A program made the translations under genes and the position numbers. Shown piece by piece: positions 7,910 to 15,555 of a stretch of 27,080 bases of DNA (positions are counted from its first letter, which is position 1; each line of letters opens with the position of its first letter). A model generated the notes under the pieces. That model did no database searches, had not been told where the DNA came from, and saw nothing but the letters and a program-made list of their open reading frames with translations. Origin of the DNA: Candidatus Cloacimonadota bacterium (GTDB taxonomy: Bacteria > Cloacimonadota > Cloacimonadia > Cloacimonadales > TCS61); NCBI GenBank assembly GCA_016931665.1, contig JAFGEH010000139.1, positions 1-27,080 on the forward strand. Reading direction: 5' to 3'.

Positions 7910-8854
7910 ATGATAAAAAAGAAATTTGATCCGGGACCCTATTTATATCTCCTGCCAGCTTTAATTATCATTATTGTCTTCCGGTTGATACCCATCGTAC
8001 TTTCCTTCATTGTCAGTTTCTTCAACTGGTCCGTAACAGGAGTAGGGAGTTTCATCGGTTTTGCCAATTACTCCCGCCTTCTGCATGATCCGGAATTCTG
8101 GCAATCTATGCTGAATACTTTCTATCTGGTTATCTTTGTCGTACCCGTCAGCCTGATCCTGTCCCTGGTTTTTGCTGTTCTGCTAAACCATATCAAAGCT
8201 TTGCGCGGTTTTTTTCGTTCTCTCTATTTCATTCCCACTGTTACTTCCATGGTGGCAATTTCCATAGTCTGGAAATTAATTTTTAATCAGCAGACAGGTT
8301 TAATGAACTTCCTTCTGGCCAAGATAGGAATTGAACCGCTGGGCTGGTTATCGGAAAGTCGCGGGATATTCCAGTTACTGTTAGCAAATCTGGGTATAGA
8401 CCTTCCTGCCTGGCTGGGAGGCCCTTCGCTGGCTCTTTTCTCTATAATAATCGTAACCATCTGGAAAGGACTCGGCTACAATACTATCATCTACCTGGCA
8501 GGATTGCAGAATATTCCTGAGGTTTATTACGAAGCGGCCGATATCGATGGCGCCGGCAGAATCAAGCAATTCTTCAAGATAACCTGGCCCCTGATCTCTC
8601 CTACCACTTATTATGTGATGATGATGACCACCATCGTTACTTTCCAGGTTTTCTCCCAGATCTATCTGATGACAGGCCCCCCTATTGGCGGCCCACTCGG
8701 TACAACCAAGGTAATCGTTTATTTCCTCTTTGAAAAAGGCTTCGGGGAAGGAAATGACCTTAGTTATGCCAGTGCTGTAGCTCTTGTCCTTTTTGCCGTT
8801 ATTCTTACTCTTACTCTGCTCCAGAAAAAACTGGAAAAGAAAGTACATTACTAA
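7910..8854 (+). CDS. Sugar-type ABC transporter permease (MalF/UgpA-like)
   Basis: Inner-membrane subunit of a carbohydrate (CUT1-type) ABC importer. About six hydrophobic segments are visible. The cytoplasmic EAA loop is intact: YYEAADIDGAGRIKQFFKI at about 206-224, which contacts the ATPase. Its companion permease follows 14 bases later. The periplasmic loop at about 131-173 looks as if a unit was repeated: LLAKIGIEPLGWLSES and LLANLGIDLPAWLGGP align with each other, whereas homologues I know have one such stretch. No substrate-binding protein or ATPase gene is next to it, so these parts must come from elsewhere on the chromosome. GAAGG precedes the ATG. Expression is probably controlled by the divergent TetR protein. 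The substrate is unknown. Confidence 0.92.
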   Translation: MIKKKFDPGPYLYLLPALIIIIVFRLIPIVLSFIVSFFNWSVTGVGSFIGFANYSRLLHDPEFWQSMLNTFYLVIFVVPVSLILSLVFAVLLNHIKALRGFFRSLYFIPTVTSMVAISIVWKLIFNQQTGLMNFLLAKIGIEPLGWLSESRGIFQLLLANLGIDLPAWLGGPSLALFSIIIVTIWKGLGYNTIIYLAGLQNIPEVYYEAADIDGAGRIKQFFKITWPLISPTTYYVMMMTTIVTFQVFSQIYLMTGPPIGGPLGTTKVIVYFLFEKGFGEGNDLSYASAVALVLFAVILTLTLLQKKLEKKVHY

Positions 8855-8868
8855 CCAGCGGAACTGCC

Positions 8869-9846
8869 ATGCACTATAAAAAAACATTCACCTACTTCTT
8901 ACTTTTTCTTTGCGGCATCGTTATGATTGTACCCTTTCTCTGGATGGTAACCACTTCTATGAAATCCCAGATGGAGGTAAACAAGGGGAATCTGGGGTTT
9001 CTGCCTTACGAGCGTTATCCGGTCTTTGCAGAAAATGGCAATGAATATCGTATTAAAATAGTCTTAACTGAAGCAGACAGCTCGTATGTTAACGTTTTCG
9101 ATGAAAACGGTAAAATAGTCCGGTCCTATCTGAAGATTCCCAATAAAGTTATTAAGGATAAGAAACATATCAGGTTTCATATTGATAATTTTGTTACTGC
9201 TTTCAACAAGGTCCCTTTTGGCCTCTATTTCAAGAACACATTGATCGTTTCCTTTTCTGTTGTTCTGGGAGTTATTATCACCAGTTCATTGGCTGCTTAT
9301 GCTTTTGCCAGGATGCGTTTTCGGGGGCGTGAATTCCTTTTCTATCTGTTTATCAGCATGATGATGGTTCCCCAGCCGGTGTACCTTATCCCATCCTATA
9401 TTGTATTGAACCAGCTTAACTGGCTAAATACCTATCAGGCTCTGATTATCCCCTGGCTGGCCAATATTTTTACCATATTCCTTTTAAGACAGCAGTTCAA
9501 GACTATCCCTCAGGAACTTTTCGATGCTGCTTCCATCGATGGTTGTTCACGCTGGGGAATCCTCTGGAAAATTGTCCTGCCTCTTTCGAAATCAGTTATC
9601 GCCACCTCGGCCATTTTTGGCTTCATTGGTAGCTGGAACAGTTTTATGTGGCCATTGGTGATGATTGACGATCCCAAATTGCGGGTGCTGCAGGTAGGGC
9701 TTAGTTATTTTTCCCAGGAAGCTTCAACTCAGACAACCCTGCTCATGGCTGCCTCCACTTTCAGTATTCTGCCCCTGATCATCCTTTTCCTGTTGGCTCA
9801 AAGACAGATCATCTCCAGTTTTGCTTCCAGTGGCCTGAAGGGTTAA
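8869..9846 (+). CDS. Sugar-type ABC transporter permease (MalG/UgpE-like) with periplasmic insertion
   Basis: Second permease of the same importer. TM1 covers about 8-28, then the family's MVTTSMKS stretch. The EAA loop is FDAASIDGCSRWGILWKIVLP at about 218-238, and GSWNSFMWPLV marks the later conserved segment. Between TM1 and the usual FGLYFKNTLIV segment there are about 60 extra residues (46-108), rich in charged and beta-forming residues (for example YRIKIVLTEADSSYVNVFDE). MalG-like proteins normally have a short linker here, so this is an added periplasmic module whose role I cannot assign. At 325 aa it is longer than the common 270-290. The ribosome site is weak, suggesting coupling with the upstream permease. 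Confidence 0.92.
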   Translation: MHYKKTFTYFLLFLCGIVMIVPFLWMVTTSMKSQMEVNKGNLGFLPYERYPVFAENGNEYRIKIVLTEADSSYVNVFDENGKIVRSYLKIPNKVIKDKKHIRFHIDNFVTAFNKVPFGLYFKNTLIVSFSVVLGVIITSSLAAYAFARMRFRGREFLFYLFISMMMVPQPVYLIPSYIVLNQLNWLNTYQALIIPWLANIFTIFLLRQQFKTIPQELFDAASIDGCSRWGILWKIVLPLSKSVIATSAIFGFIGSWNSFMWPLVMIDDPKLRVLQVGLSYFSQEASTQTTLLMAASTFSILPLIILFLLAQRQIISSFASSGLKG

Positions 9847-9879
9847 TATTGATTTATCTTCTTTATAAAGGAGGAGAAC

Positions 9880-10347
9880 ATGCCGCTCAATCTAAAAGAT
9901 AAGGTCCCTGATTTTCACCTCCAGGATCAGCATAATAAGGAATTCAGGCTTTCCGATTTTAAAGGCCAGAAAGTACTGCTGTCCTTTCATCCCCTGGCCT
10001 GGACTTCGGTCTGCAAGAAACAGATGAAAGCTCTGGAAAATAACTTCGATAAATTCACAGATATGAATACCGTCCCGGTTGGATTAAGTGTCGACCATGT
10101 CCCTACCAAGCATGCCTGGTCTAAAAACATGGGACTGAAACAATTAAGAATTCTGGCAGATTTCTGGCCTCATGGACAAGTTGCCAGGAATTTTGATATC
10201 TTCCGCGAGGTAGAAGGATTCTCCGAGAGAGCGAATGTCATAATTGACGAGAATGGTAATATCGAATTCATAAAAATCTATAATCTCCCTGAATTGCCTG
10301 ACCTGAAAGAAATCCTGGAATATCTTAATAAATCATCACAAGGATAA
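9880..10347 (+). CDS. Peroxiredoxin, AhpC/TSA type, single cysteine
   Basis: Thioredoxin-fold peroxidase that reduces hydroperoxides. The peroxidatic motif PLAWTSVC is at 38-45, with Cys45 as the only cysteine in the 155 residues, so a resolving cysteine must come from another molecule or a small thiol. The length fits small bacterial peroxiredoxins. A strong ribosome site AAAGGAGG lies at 9867-9874. It follows the second permease by 33 bases and may be co-transcribed, though no functional link to sugar import is evident. It ends two bases from the convergent YqaA-type gene, with no terminator hairpin between them. Confidence 0.9.
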   Translation: MPLNLKDKVPDFHLQDQHNKEFRLSDFKGQKVLLSFHPLAWTSVCKKQMKALENNFDKFTDMNTVPVGLSVDHVPTKHAWSKNMGLKQLRILADFWPHGQVARNFDIFREVEGFSERANVIIDENGNIEFIKIYNLPELPDLKEILEYLNKSSQG

Positions 10348-10349
10348 TT

Positions 10350-10796
10350 TTACCTTAGAAAATAACCGACAATAGCATAACGGAATATCCGCAGGGAAAA
10401 CACTATAACAATATATGAAACCAGTTTAAATCTAAAGATTCCCGCAGCAATAGTGATCGGATCACCAAAGATTGGTGTCCAGGAAAGCCAGAGACTGTAT
10501 AGCCCATACTTTTCAACCCAGTGCAGAGCTTTTCTACCCCCCCTGGATGATTGCAGTCTGGGCAGTAGCGGTTTACCTATAAGCGCTCCCATTCCGTAAT
10601 TCAAACTCACTGCCAGACAATTACCAATCGAACAGGCTGTAACAGCTTCCAGCCAGTTCAAACCCAGCAGAATACTGGTTACCATGGCAATTTCTGAACT
10701 GAGGGGAAATATTGTTGCCGCTATAAATGAAATCAGAATCAAGGCCCAAAAGCCATATTGCTGCAGCAATTCAAACATCCAGGGAGACAATTCCAT
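10350..10796 (-). CDS. YqaA-family (DedA-like) membrane protein
   Basis: A 148-residue polytopic inner-membrane protein of the SNARE-associated/DedA superfamily, YqaA branch. Recognisable features are the N-terminal hydrophobic segment with FPLSSEIAM near 31-39, GNCLAVSLNYGMG near 58-70, and WVEKYGLYSLWLSWTPIFGDPITIAAG near 93-118, given here only by its span. DedA proteins are linked to lipid carrier flipping and membrane homeostasis; the role of the YqaA branch is not settled. It is the last gene of the recA run, 8 bases after the nif3-like gene. The C-terminus ends abruptly in GYFLR, as usual for the family. Confidence 0.88.
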   Translation of the reverse strand: MELSPWMFELLQQYGFWALILISFIAATIFPLSSEIAMVTSILLGLNWLEAVTACSIGNCLAVSLNYGMGALIGKPLLPRLQSSRGGRKALHWVEKYGLYSLWLSWTPIFGDPITIAAGIFRFKLVSYIVIVFSLRIFRYAIVGYFLR

Positions 10797-10804
10797 GCTC
10801 TTGT

Positions 10805-11902
10805 TCAGATACTGGTCAGTTTATTTATTTCGTGTTGATCTCTAGGAAAAATCTCAAGTTGAATTCCCAAATCACCCAGAGATTCCTCTAGTAATTCTAG
10901 CACAGGATATTCTGTATGGAAATGACCGGCATCAATTAAGGGTATCCTGGAATCAAGTATCGTGTGATAAGTGAAATCTGCCGAAACAAAGACATCGGCC
11001 CGGCCCGCAACCATGGACAGCAGAGAGCTGCCACTACCCCCGCAGACTGCTACTTTCTGGATGAATTTGTTCATATCTTCCTGGCCCGGCCACAGCTTTA
11101 TCTGAGAAGAGGATAACTTCACTTTCACATCTTGAGCAAAATCCAGCAATTTACGGGCAACGGGCAGCTTTCCTATTAGTCCCAGCCCATAATTATCGCT
11201 GGCTCTCTGCTGTGGAATAACGGTATAGACGGGCTGTTCATAAGGATGATTTTCTTTTAATGCCCTGATTGCTGCAGATAAATTAAAGGAATCCACAAAG
11301 AATTCTAATTTAAGCTCAGAAACTTTCTGAACCTCGCCCTTAATCCCGATAACAGGTTTGCTCTCTGATTGTGAAATAAACTGGCCTGCAACAGGATAGT
11401 AACTCATACAGCTCTTATAATTGCCGATTTCCCCCGCACCGGCTCGGAATATGGCCTTGGATACAGCATCCGACGCCGCTGGGGGAACATAGACCGAAAG
11501 TTGATATAGCTGTGCGCCTGTCTCCCCGCTCAGAAATTCCAGATCTTGAAGCCCCAACCGCCGAGCCAGAGCGTGATTTACTCCTTGCTTGGCAGAATCC
11601 ACATTCGTGTGAAGGGTAAAAACGGCGATATTTTCTCTGATCAAACGTAAAAGGCGCGTATCAGTAATACTTTTTAGAGGTCGAAAGATCAACGGATGAT
11701 GAGAAATTATTAAATCCGACTTCTGCCTGATAGCATATTCAATCGCTTTTTCCGTTACATCCAATGTTAGCAGGATCCGGCTGATTTCCTGCTGCATTTC
11801 CCCCAGTTGCAGTCCAACATTATCCCATTCTGCCGACAGGCCGGGAGGAGCCAGCTTGTTCAAATGATCTGCAATTTTATGTAATTGAATTTTTTCTGAC
11901 AT
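10805..11902 (-). CDS. Nif3-like dinuclear metal centre protein (YbgI/YqfO family)
   Basis: Conserved protein forming hexameric toroids with two metal ions per subunit; its biochemical role is debated (GTP cyclohydrolase I type 2 in many annotations). At 365 residues it has the long form with a PII-like middle insertion, as in Bacillus YqfO. Metal ligands are in ISHHPLIF near 65-72, HTNVDSAKQGVNH near 97-109, and DAGHFHTE near the C-terminus. AEWDNVGLQLG near 23-33 is the usual N-terminal signature. It starts one base after the recX stop and is followed 8 bases later by the YqaA-type gene, so it belongs to the recA run. Confidence 0.93.
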   Translation of the reverse strand: MSEKIQLHKIADHLNKLAPPGLSAEWDNVGLQLGEMQQEISRILLTLDVTEKAIEYAIRQKSDLIISHHPLIFRPLKSITDTRLLRLIRENIAVFTLHTNVDSAKQGVNHALARRLGLQDLEFLSGETGAQLYQLSVYVPPAASDAVSKAIFRAGAGEIGNYKSCMSYYPVAGQFISQSESKPVIGIKGEVQKVSELKLEFFVDSFNLSAAIRALKENHPYEQPVYTVIPQQRASDNYGLGLIGKLPVARKLLDFAQDVKVKLSSSQIKLWPGQEDMNKFIQKVAVCGGSGSSLLSMVAGRADVFVSADFTYHTILDSRIPLIDAGHFHTEYPVLELLEESLGDLGIQLEIFPRDQHEINKLTSI

Positions 11903-11903
11903 A

Positions 11904-12515
11904 TTATTCTTCCCTCTCCATGAGTTCGCTTATCTCAGAAACAGCAAAACCCTTCCGGTACAAATAACTCAGAATTTTCTTTTTGTCTTCAGCCGGATTC
12001 CCGGATCTGTACTTCTGTTTTGCTTTCTCCAGGGCTTGTTTCAGCAAATTTCTGCTCTGTTCCAGTGTATAAAGCCGATCCAGAATAATACTGGCTAAAT
12101 TTTTATCTATACCCTTCTGAAAGATTTTCCCCCTGATTTCTGATTTGCTTTTACCCCGCTCCATCATCTCGGAGATCAGGATTTCTGTACATCTTTCATC
12201 ATCCAGATAATGCAGTTCCTCAGCTTTGATGACGATATCGGTTGCCACCGTATCTGCTAAAGGTAAGTTTTTTAAGAATCTCAAAACCTCAGATCTCGAC
12301 CTTTCCCGATAAGCTAGAAATTGTAATAACCTTTGCCAGGCATATTTCTTAACTTCCTTTTCAAGGTTGTCTGCTACTTCCGCCTCGAGTTGAACTTCCT
12401 GTCCCGGTCTCAGAGAAAAAAAATGGAGGATCTTATCAGGTAAAATCCCCCATACTCGATCTTCTTTCAGGATCAGGCTGGTAGTCTTATTCCTGCTGCT
12501 GATCTGAACTTTCAT
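11904..12515 (-). CDS. recX: Regulatory protein RecX
   Basis: Small helical modulator that binds the RecA filament and limits its growth. The ATG at 12515 (203 aa, beginning MKVQISSR) has GGAGG about 5 bases upstream; the longer reading frame to 12560 would add 15 residues encoded wholly inside recA and is less likely. Family features are the three-helix repeats: LLQFLAYRERSRSEVLRFL, then LDDERCTEILISEMMERGKSK and the GIDKNLASIILDRLY segment, with a final RKGFAVSEISELM. It overlaps the end of recA by 29 bases, so the two are translationally linked. Like other RecX proteins outside the motifs, it is poorly conserved. Confidence 0.88.
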   Translation of the reverse strand: MKVQISSRNKTTSLILKEDRVWGILPDKILHFFSLRPGQEVQLEAEVADNLEKEVKKYAWQRLLQFLAYRERSRSEVLRFLKNLPLADTVATDIVIKAEELHYLDDERCTEILISEMMERGKSKSEIRGKIFQKGIDKNLASIILDRLYTLEQSRNLLKQALEKAKQKYRSGNPAEDKKKILSYLYRKGFAVSEISELMEREE

Positions 12516-13527
12516 TTTCCTCCGGATGCATACCCAGAACCTTGCGTACCTGACCTTCAATTTCTTCCAGAGTTTCCGGATTTTCTTTCAGAAATTCCTT
12601 AACCCGATCCGTGCCCTGCCCAATCTTAACCTCACCATACGCATACCAGGAACCACTCTTTTTAACAATATCATGTGTGGTAGCAAGTTCGATCAGAATA
12701 TCCAGTCCGGAAATACCCTCTCCGAAAATTATCGGAAATTCCACATCCTTAAAGGGAGGTGCAAATTTGTTCTTAACTATTTTAACTCTCGTTTTATTGC
12801 CTACGATATCAGCATCAGAACCGACTTTCTTGATTGAACCGATCCTTCTTACTTCCATTCGGATGGAAGCATAAAACTTCAGGGCAACTCCTCCGGTGGT
12901 GGTTTCGGGGTTGACATAAGCCGGAACTCCAATCTTCATCCTAGTCTGATTAATGAAAATCACTGCCGTATTGGATTTGTTGATTATACTCGTTAATTTA
13001 CGCAGAGCCTGGGACATCAGCCTTGCCTGTAATCCCACATGCGAATCCCCCATGCTCCCTTCAATCTCCGCTTTCGGAACCAAGGCTGCCACAGAATCAA
13101 TGATAATAAGATCGATAGCATTACTACGAACCAGTGTTTCAACAATCTCCAGAGCCTGTTCGCCTCCATCCGGCTGAGAAAGTAACAGGTTATCGGTATC
13201 GACTCCAATCTGGGAGGCATAGGTGGGATCAAGAGCATGTTCGGCATCAACAAAGGCTACCACACCCTCTTTTTTCTGAGCTTCGGCAGCTATGTGAAGT
13301 GCCAGGGTGGTCTTACCGGAAGCCTCTGCGCCATATATCTCCGTGACTCTGCCCCGCGGTATCCCGCCGATCCCCAGAGCCGCATCCAGATTGATCGCTC
13401 CTGTGGATATCGAGCTTACTTTCACCCGCGGTTTGTCACCTAGACGCATGACTGTTCCCACTCCGAATTGTTTGTCAAGCTGTCCGATCGCTGTTCTCAA
13501 CGCTGTCTGTTTGTCTTTAACTGCCAT
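12487..13527 (-). CDS. recA: Recombinase RecA
   Basis: ATP-dependent strand-exchange protein for homologous recombination and the SOS signal. Walker A is GAEASGKT at 66-73; the common form is GPESSGKT, so Pro67 and Ser69 are both Ala, but the Lys-Thr needed for ATP binding are kept. Walker B is LIIIDSVAAL near 139-148. Loop L1 (EGSMGDSHVGLQARLMSQALRK region) and L2 (FINQTRMKIGV, ending in NPETTTGG) are intact. The 346 residues and acidic tail (PEENESSDQQQE) are normal. AAAGGAG precedes the ATG. recA is the fourth gene of its run and begins 3 bases after thpR; no LexA-type palindrome lies directly before it. Confidence 0.98.
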   Translation of the reverse strand: MAVKDKQTALRTAIGQLDKQFGVGTVMRLGDKPRVKVSSISTGAINLDAALGIGGIPRGRVTEIYGAEASGKTTLALHIAAEAQKKEGVVAFVDAEHALDPTYASQIGVDTDNLLLSQPDGGEQALEIVETLVRSNAIDLIIIDSVAALVPKAEIEGSMGDSHVGLQARLMSQALRKLTSIINKSNTAVIFINQTRMKIGVPAYVNPETTTGGVALKFYASIRMEVRRIGSIKKVGSDADIVGNKTRVKIVKNKFAPPFKDVEFPIIFGEGISGLDILIELATTHDIVKKSGSWYAYGEVKIGQGTDRVKEFLKENPETLEEIEGQVRKVLGMHPEENESSDQQQE

Positions 13528-13530
13528 GTT

Positions 13531-14091
13531 CTACTCCTTTTTCAGTTTATATTCAGCAAGTGCTTCATATACTGGGCCCTCCGGACGCAGAATGCTCCGA
13601 TAGAGTGTAATATCCTCAGCTACGAAATCACTCATCTTTAACTCTGTAGTTAATATTTTTTGAACGAAATATTCTGGCAATCTTTTTTTTATTCTGGCCA
13701 GAGTAACATGGTAACTCAAAGGTTTGTTATCCGTAGTATATCCTGATTCATTTAATTTATTCCTGAATTTTTTAACCAGTTTGGCCATATCAGTTTGCTG
13801 ATTTCTATATTTAATCCAGATTATGCGGGGTAACTTACCTGGAATTATATCAATTTTAGCATCTGTTAATTGAACTGATGATTTTCCCTCGATTTCATTT
13901 CCCAGAAAATCAATCAGGTCAGGCAGGTCAGATTCTCTGATATCTCCGGCAAATTGCAATGTTACATGCAGATTCTCAGTTGCAACCCATTTTAAGCCAT
14001 CGACATTGTAATCCCGGAAATAACCCTGCCAGTTGCTTATCTGCTTGCGGACATCAATCGGCAGGTTGAGAGCCAGGAAAGTGCGAATCAA
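13531..14091 (-). CDS. thpR: RNA 2',3'-cyclic phosphodiesterase (2'-5' RNA ligase family)
   Basis: Member of the 2H phosphoesterase superfamily. Both catalytic HxTx motifs are present: HVTLQF near residue 46 and HVTLAR near 129. The start MIRTFLALNLP matches the family, and 186 residues is normal. The start codon is TTG at 14091, overlapping the upstream stop as TTGA; there is no in-frame ATG nearby and the family motif begins at once, so I keep TTG. ThpR acts on RNA 2',3'-cyclic ends in vitro; the physiological substrate is uncertain. Its position directly before recA, and after the adenosine-specific kinase, suggests co-transcription rather than a shared pathway. Confidence 0.92.
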   Translation of the reverse strand: MIRTFLALNLPIDVRKQISNWQGYFRDYNVDGLKWVATENLHVTLQFAGDIRESDLPDLIDFLGNEIEGKSSVQLTDAKIDIIPGKLPRIIWIKYRNQQTDMAKLVKKFRNKLNESGYTTDNKPLSYHVTLARIKKRLPEYFVQKILTTELKMSDFVAEDITLYRSILRPEGPVYEALAEYKLKKE

Positions 14092-14570
14092 CGTTTGTAT
14101 CCAATATCTCGCAGAAATTTTTTGCGGTGAGTAATATCAGTATCCAGCTCAATTCCAAGGGGAGAGCTGCCATCAATTACTCCTAACACCCCCTTGCCCA
14201 GATCTGTTTTAGCTAAGATAACTTCAACCGGATTGGCTGTGGCACAATAAACAGTTGCCACTTCCCGGCAATCCTTAATGGCAGGTAAAACATTGATAGG
14301 AAAAGCATTCCTCAGAACAATAAGAAAAGTGTGTCCAGCTCCCAACCGGTACTGATTCTTTACCGCAATTTCTATCAACTCGCTATCATTGCCTTCCTTG
14401 CGAACCAGGCAGGGACCGGAAGCTTCATTAAATGCTAACCCAAACTTAATCCCGGGAATACTGTTGACCAATAGTTCATAAAGATCCTCAACTGTTTTTA
14501 TGAAATGAGACATCCCGAAGATAATGTTACATCCTTCCGGAAAAATAATTTTTTCTGTAAGAATTTCCAT
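14088..14570 (-). CDS. Adenosine-specific kinase (DUF355/PF04008 family)
   Basis: The 160-residue sequence closely follows the family of small adenosine-specific kinases first studied in hyperthermophilic archaea (Pyrobaculum): GMSHFIKTVEDLYELLV near 19-35, PGIKFGLAFNEASGPCLVR near 39-57, GAGHTFLIV, and a C-terminal SSPLGIE and IGYKR. The family is common in archaea and scattered in bacteria, and binds adenosine and AMP in crystal structures; activity in this organism is not shown. GGGAG lies about 7 bases before the ATG. It overlaps the thpR start by 4 bases and follows rpmB by 97 bases, where a promoter for the recA run is likely to lie. A role in nucleoside salvage would sit naturally with purA, but the two are far apart here. 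Confidence 0.88.
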   Translation of the reverse strand: MEILTEKIIFPEGCNIIFGMSHFIKTVEDLYELLVNSIPGIKFGLAFNEASGPCLVRKEGNDSELIEIAVKNQYRLGAGHTFLIVLRNAFPINVLPAIKDCREVATVYCATANPVEVILAKTDLGKGVLGVIDGSSPLGIELDTDITHRKKFLRDIGYKR

Positions 14571-14667
14571 ATAATACTCCCTTTTTTATGGGTGTTATCT
14601 ATGGTAAAATTGAAAATTGTCCGGAAAAAAGCAATAAAAAAGTTCTGAAACTTGTTCTAAATAATTA

Positions 14668-14856
14668 TCAGGCCTTCTGTACTCTATTTGATCTTAAACA
14701 GGTAGTGCACACCTTCACCCTTTTAACCATGCCATCAATTTCTGCTCTTATCTTCTGCAGATTCGGGTAAAACTTCCTTTTGGTTGCATTCAACGCATGA
14801 CTTCTATTATTACCCACTAAGGGTCTTTTACCGCAAATATCGCATACTCTAGACAT
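14668..14856 (-). CDS. rpmB: 50S ribosomal protein L28, zinc-binding form
   Basis: A 62-residue ribosomal protein. SRVCDICGKRPLVGNNRSHA opens the chain and the pairs Cys5/Cys8 and Cys50/Cys53 form the zinc ribbon of the C+ version of L28. Many bacteria carry a zinc-free duplicate expressed under zinc starvation; only this form is seen here. GGAAGGTG precedes the ATG. The 150-base gap upstream is AT-rich and divergent to the ECF sigma gene; TATATT-like elements are present but I could not pair them confidently. Confidence 0.96.
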   Translation of the reverse strand: MSRVCDICGKRPLVGNNRSHALNATKRKFYPNLQKIRAEIDGMVKRVKVCTTCLRSNRVQKA

Positions 14857-14964
14857 TCTTTCACCTTCCTTTGCTGAACTGACGCAAAAAAATTACCAAC
14901 TGTTTATCTGGCAAGAATTTTTATTAATATAAATGTTTTTTAAAAAAAACGCTGGTAACTATTA

Positions 14965-14991
14965 TTTCCTGGTCTTATCTTTTACAGGAAA
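14965..14991 (+). repeat. Inverted repeat in the leader of the sigma factor gene
   Basis: TTTCCTG at 14965-14971 pairs perfectly with CAGGAAA at 14985-14991 around a 13-base loop. The downstream arm overlaps AGGAAAGG, the best ribosome-binding stretch before the ATG at 15007. Folding in the mRNA would hide it. Alternatively it could be a protein-binding palindrome at the promoter. No U-run follows, so it is not a terminator. Confidence 0.5.
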
Positions 14992-15006
14992 GGATAAAGT
15001 GTAATT

Positions 15007-15555
15007 ATGAATCGTTGCAGTTTTGAAGCAATACTGAAGAATGAAGGGAATAAGATATTCAATTATCTTATGAAAATCCTGCGTCATAGCGAAGACGCGG
15101 AAGACATAATGCAGGATGTATTTATTAGTTTTTACAAAAAAATGGATACCGTAAATGAAAAAGCCTTCCTCACTTACCTCTATCGCACTGCCAGGAATAA
15201 AGCACTTAATCTTATCAAATCCCGGCAGAGGAAATATAAATTGAACAAGACTATGCAGTGGGAGGCTGAACAGGTTACAGATCACGAAAATGTAATTACT
15301 GAAAGGAAATCACAGATCCTTGCCCATGCTCTGAGTAAACTGAAGCCTGAAGAATATATCTTGCTTGATATGCAGTATAATGACAGGAAATCTTATAGGA
15401 TAATCGCTGAAGAATTAAACACTACCATTCCTGCTGTAGAATCGAAACTGGTTAGAATAAAAAAGAAGCTGCGTAAAATAATTCTGCAGGATTCCTTGAA
15501 CCAGGATGTCCTGAATTATAAAGGAGAAAATGATGAAGTCCAGGACACGCTGTAA
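15007..15555 (+). CDS. RNA polymerase sigma factor, ECF (group 4)
   Basis: Alternative sigma factor of 182 residues. Region 2 spans about 8-75, with EDAEDIMQDVFISFYKK at 29-45 and YLYRTARNKALNLIKSR at 57-73. Region 4 spans about 107-160, with LDMQYNDRKSYRIIAEELNT and the helix-turn-helix residues IPAVESKLVRIKKKL. No extra C-terminal domain is present. The gene overlaps the anti-sigma start by 23 bases, and two periplasmic stress-type genes follow, so the four genes probably form one regulated unit. ECF factors of this plan usually drive their own operon; I did not find a convincing GGAAC/CGTC-type promoter upstream. A hairpin covers the ribosome site. Confidence 0.93.
   Translation: MNRCSFEAILKNEGNKIFNYLMKILRHSEDAEDIMQDVFISFYKKMDTVNEKAFLTYLYRTARNKALNLIKSRQRKYKLNKTMQWEAEQVTDHENVITERKSQILAHALSKLKPEEYILLDMQYNDRKSYRIIAEELNTTIPAVESKLVRIKKKLRKIILQDSLNQDVLNYKGENDEVQDTL

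Noticed and set aside
12516..12560. Longer RecX N-terminus
   Set aside because: The added 15 residues lie within recA coding sequence; the internal ATG at 12515 has a GGAGG site.
14891..14958. TTACCA/TGGTAA inverted repeat between rpmB and the sigma gene
   Set aside because: Six-base arms about 50 bases apart in AT-rich DNA are expected by chance.
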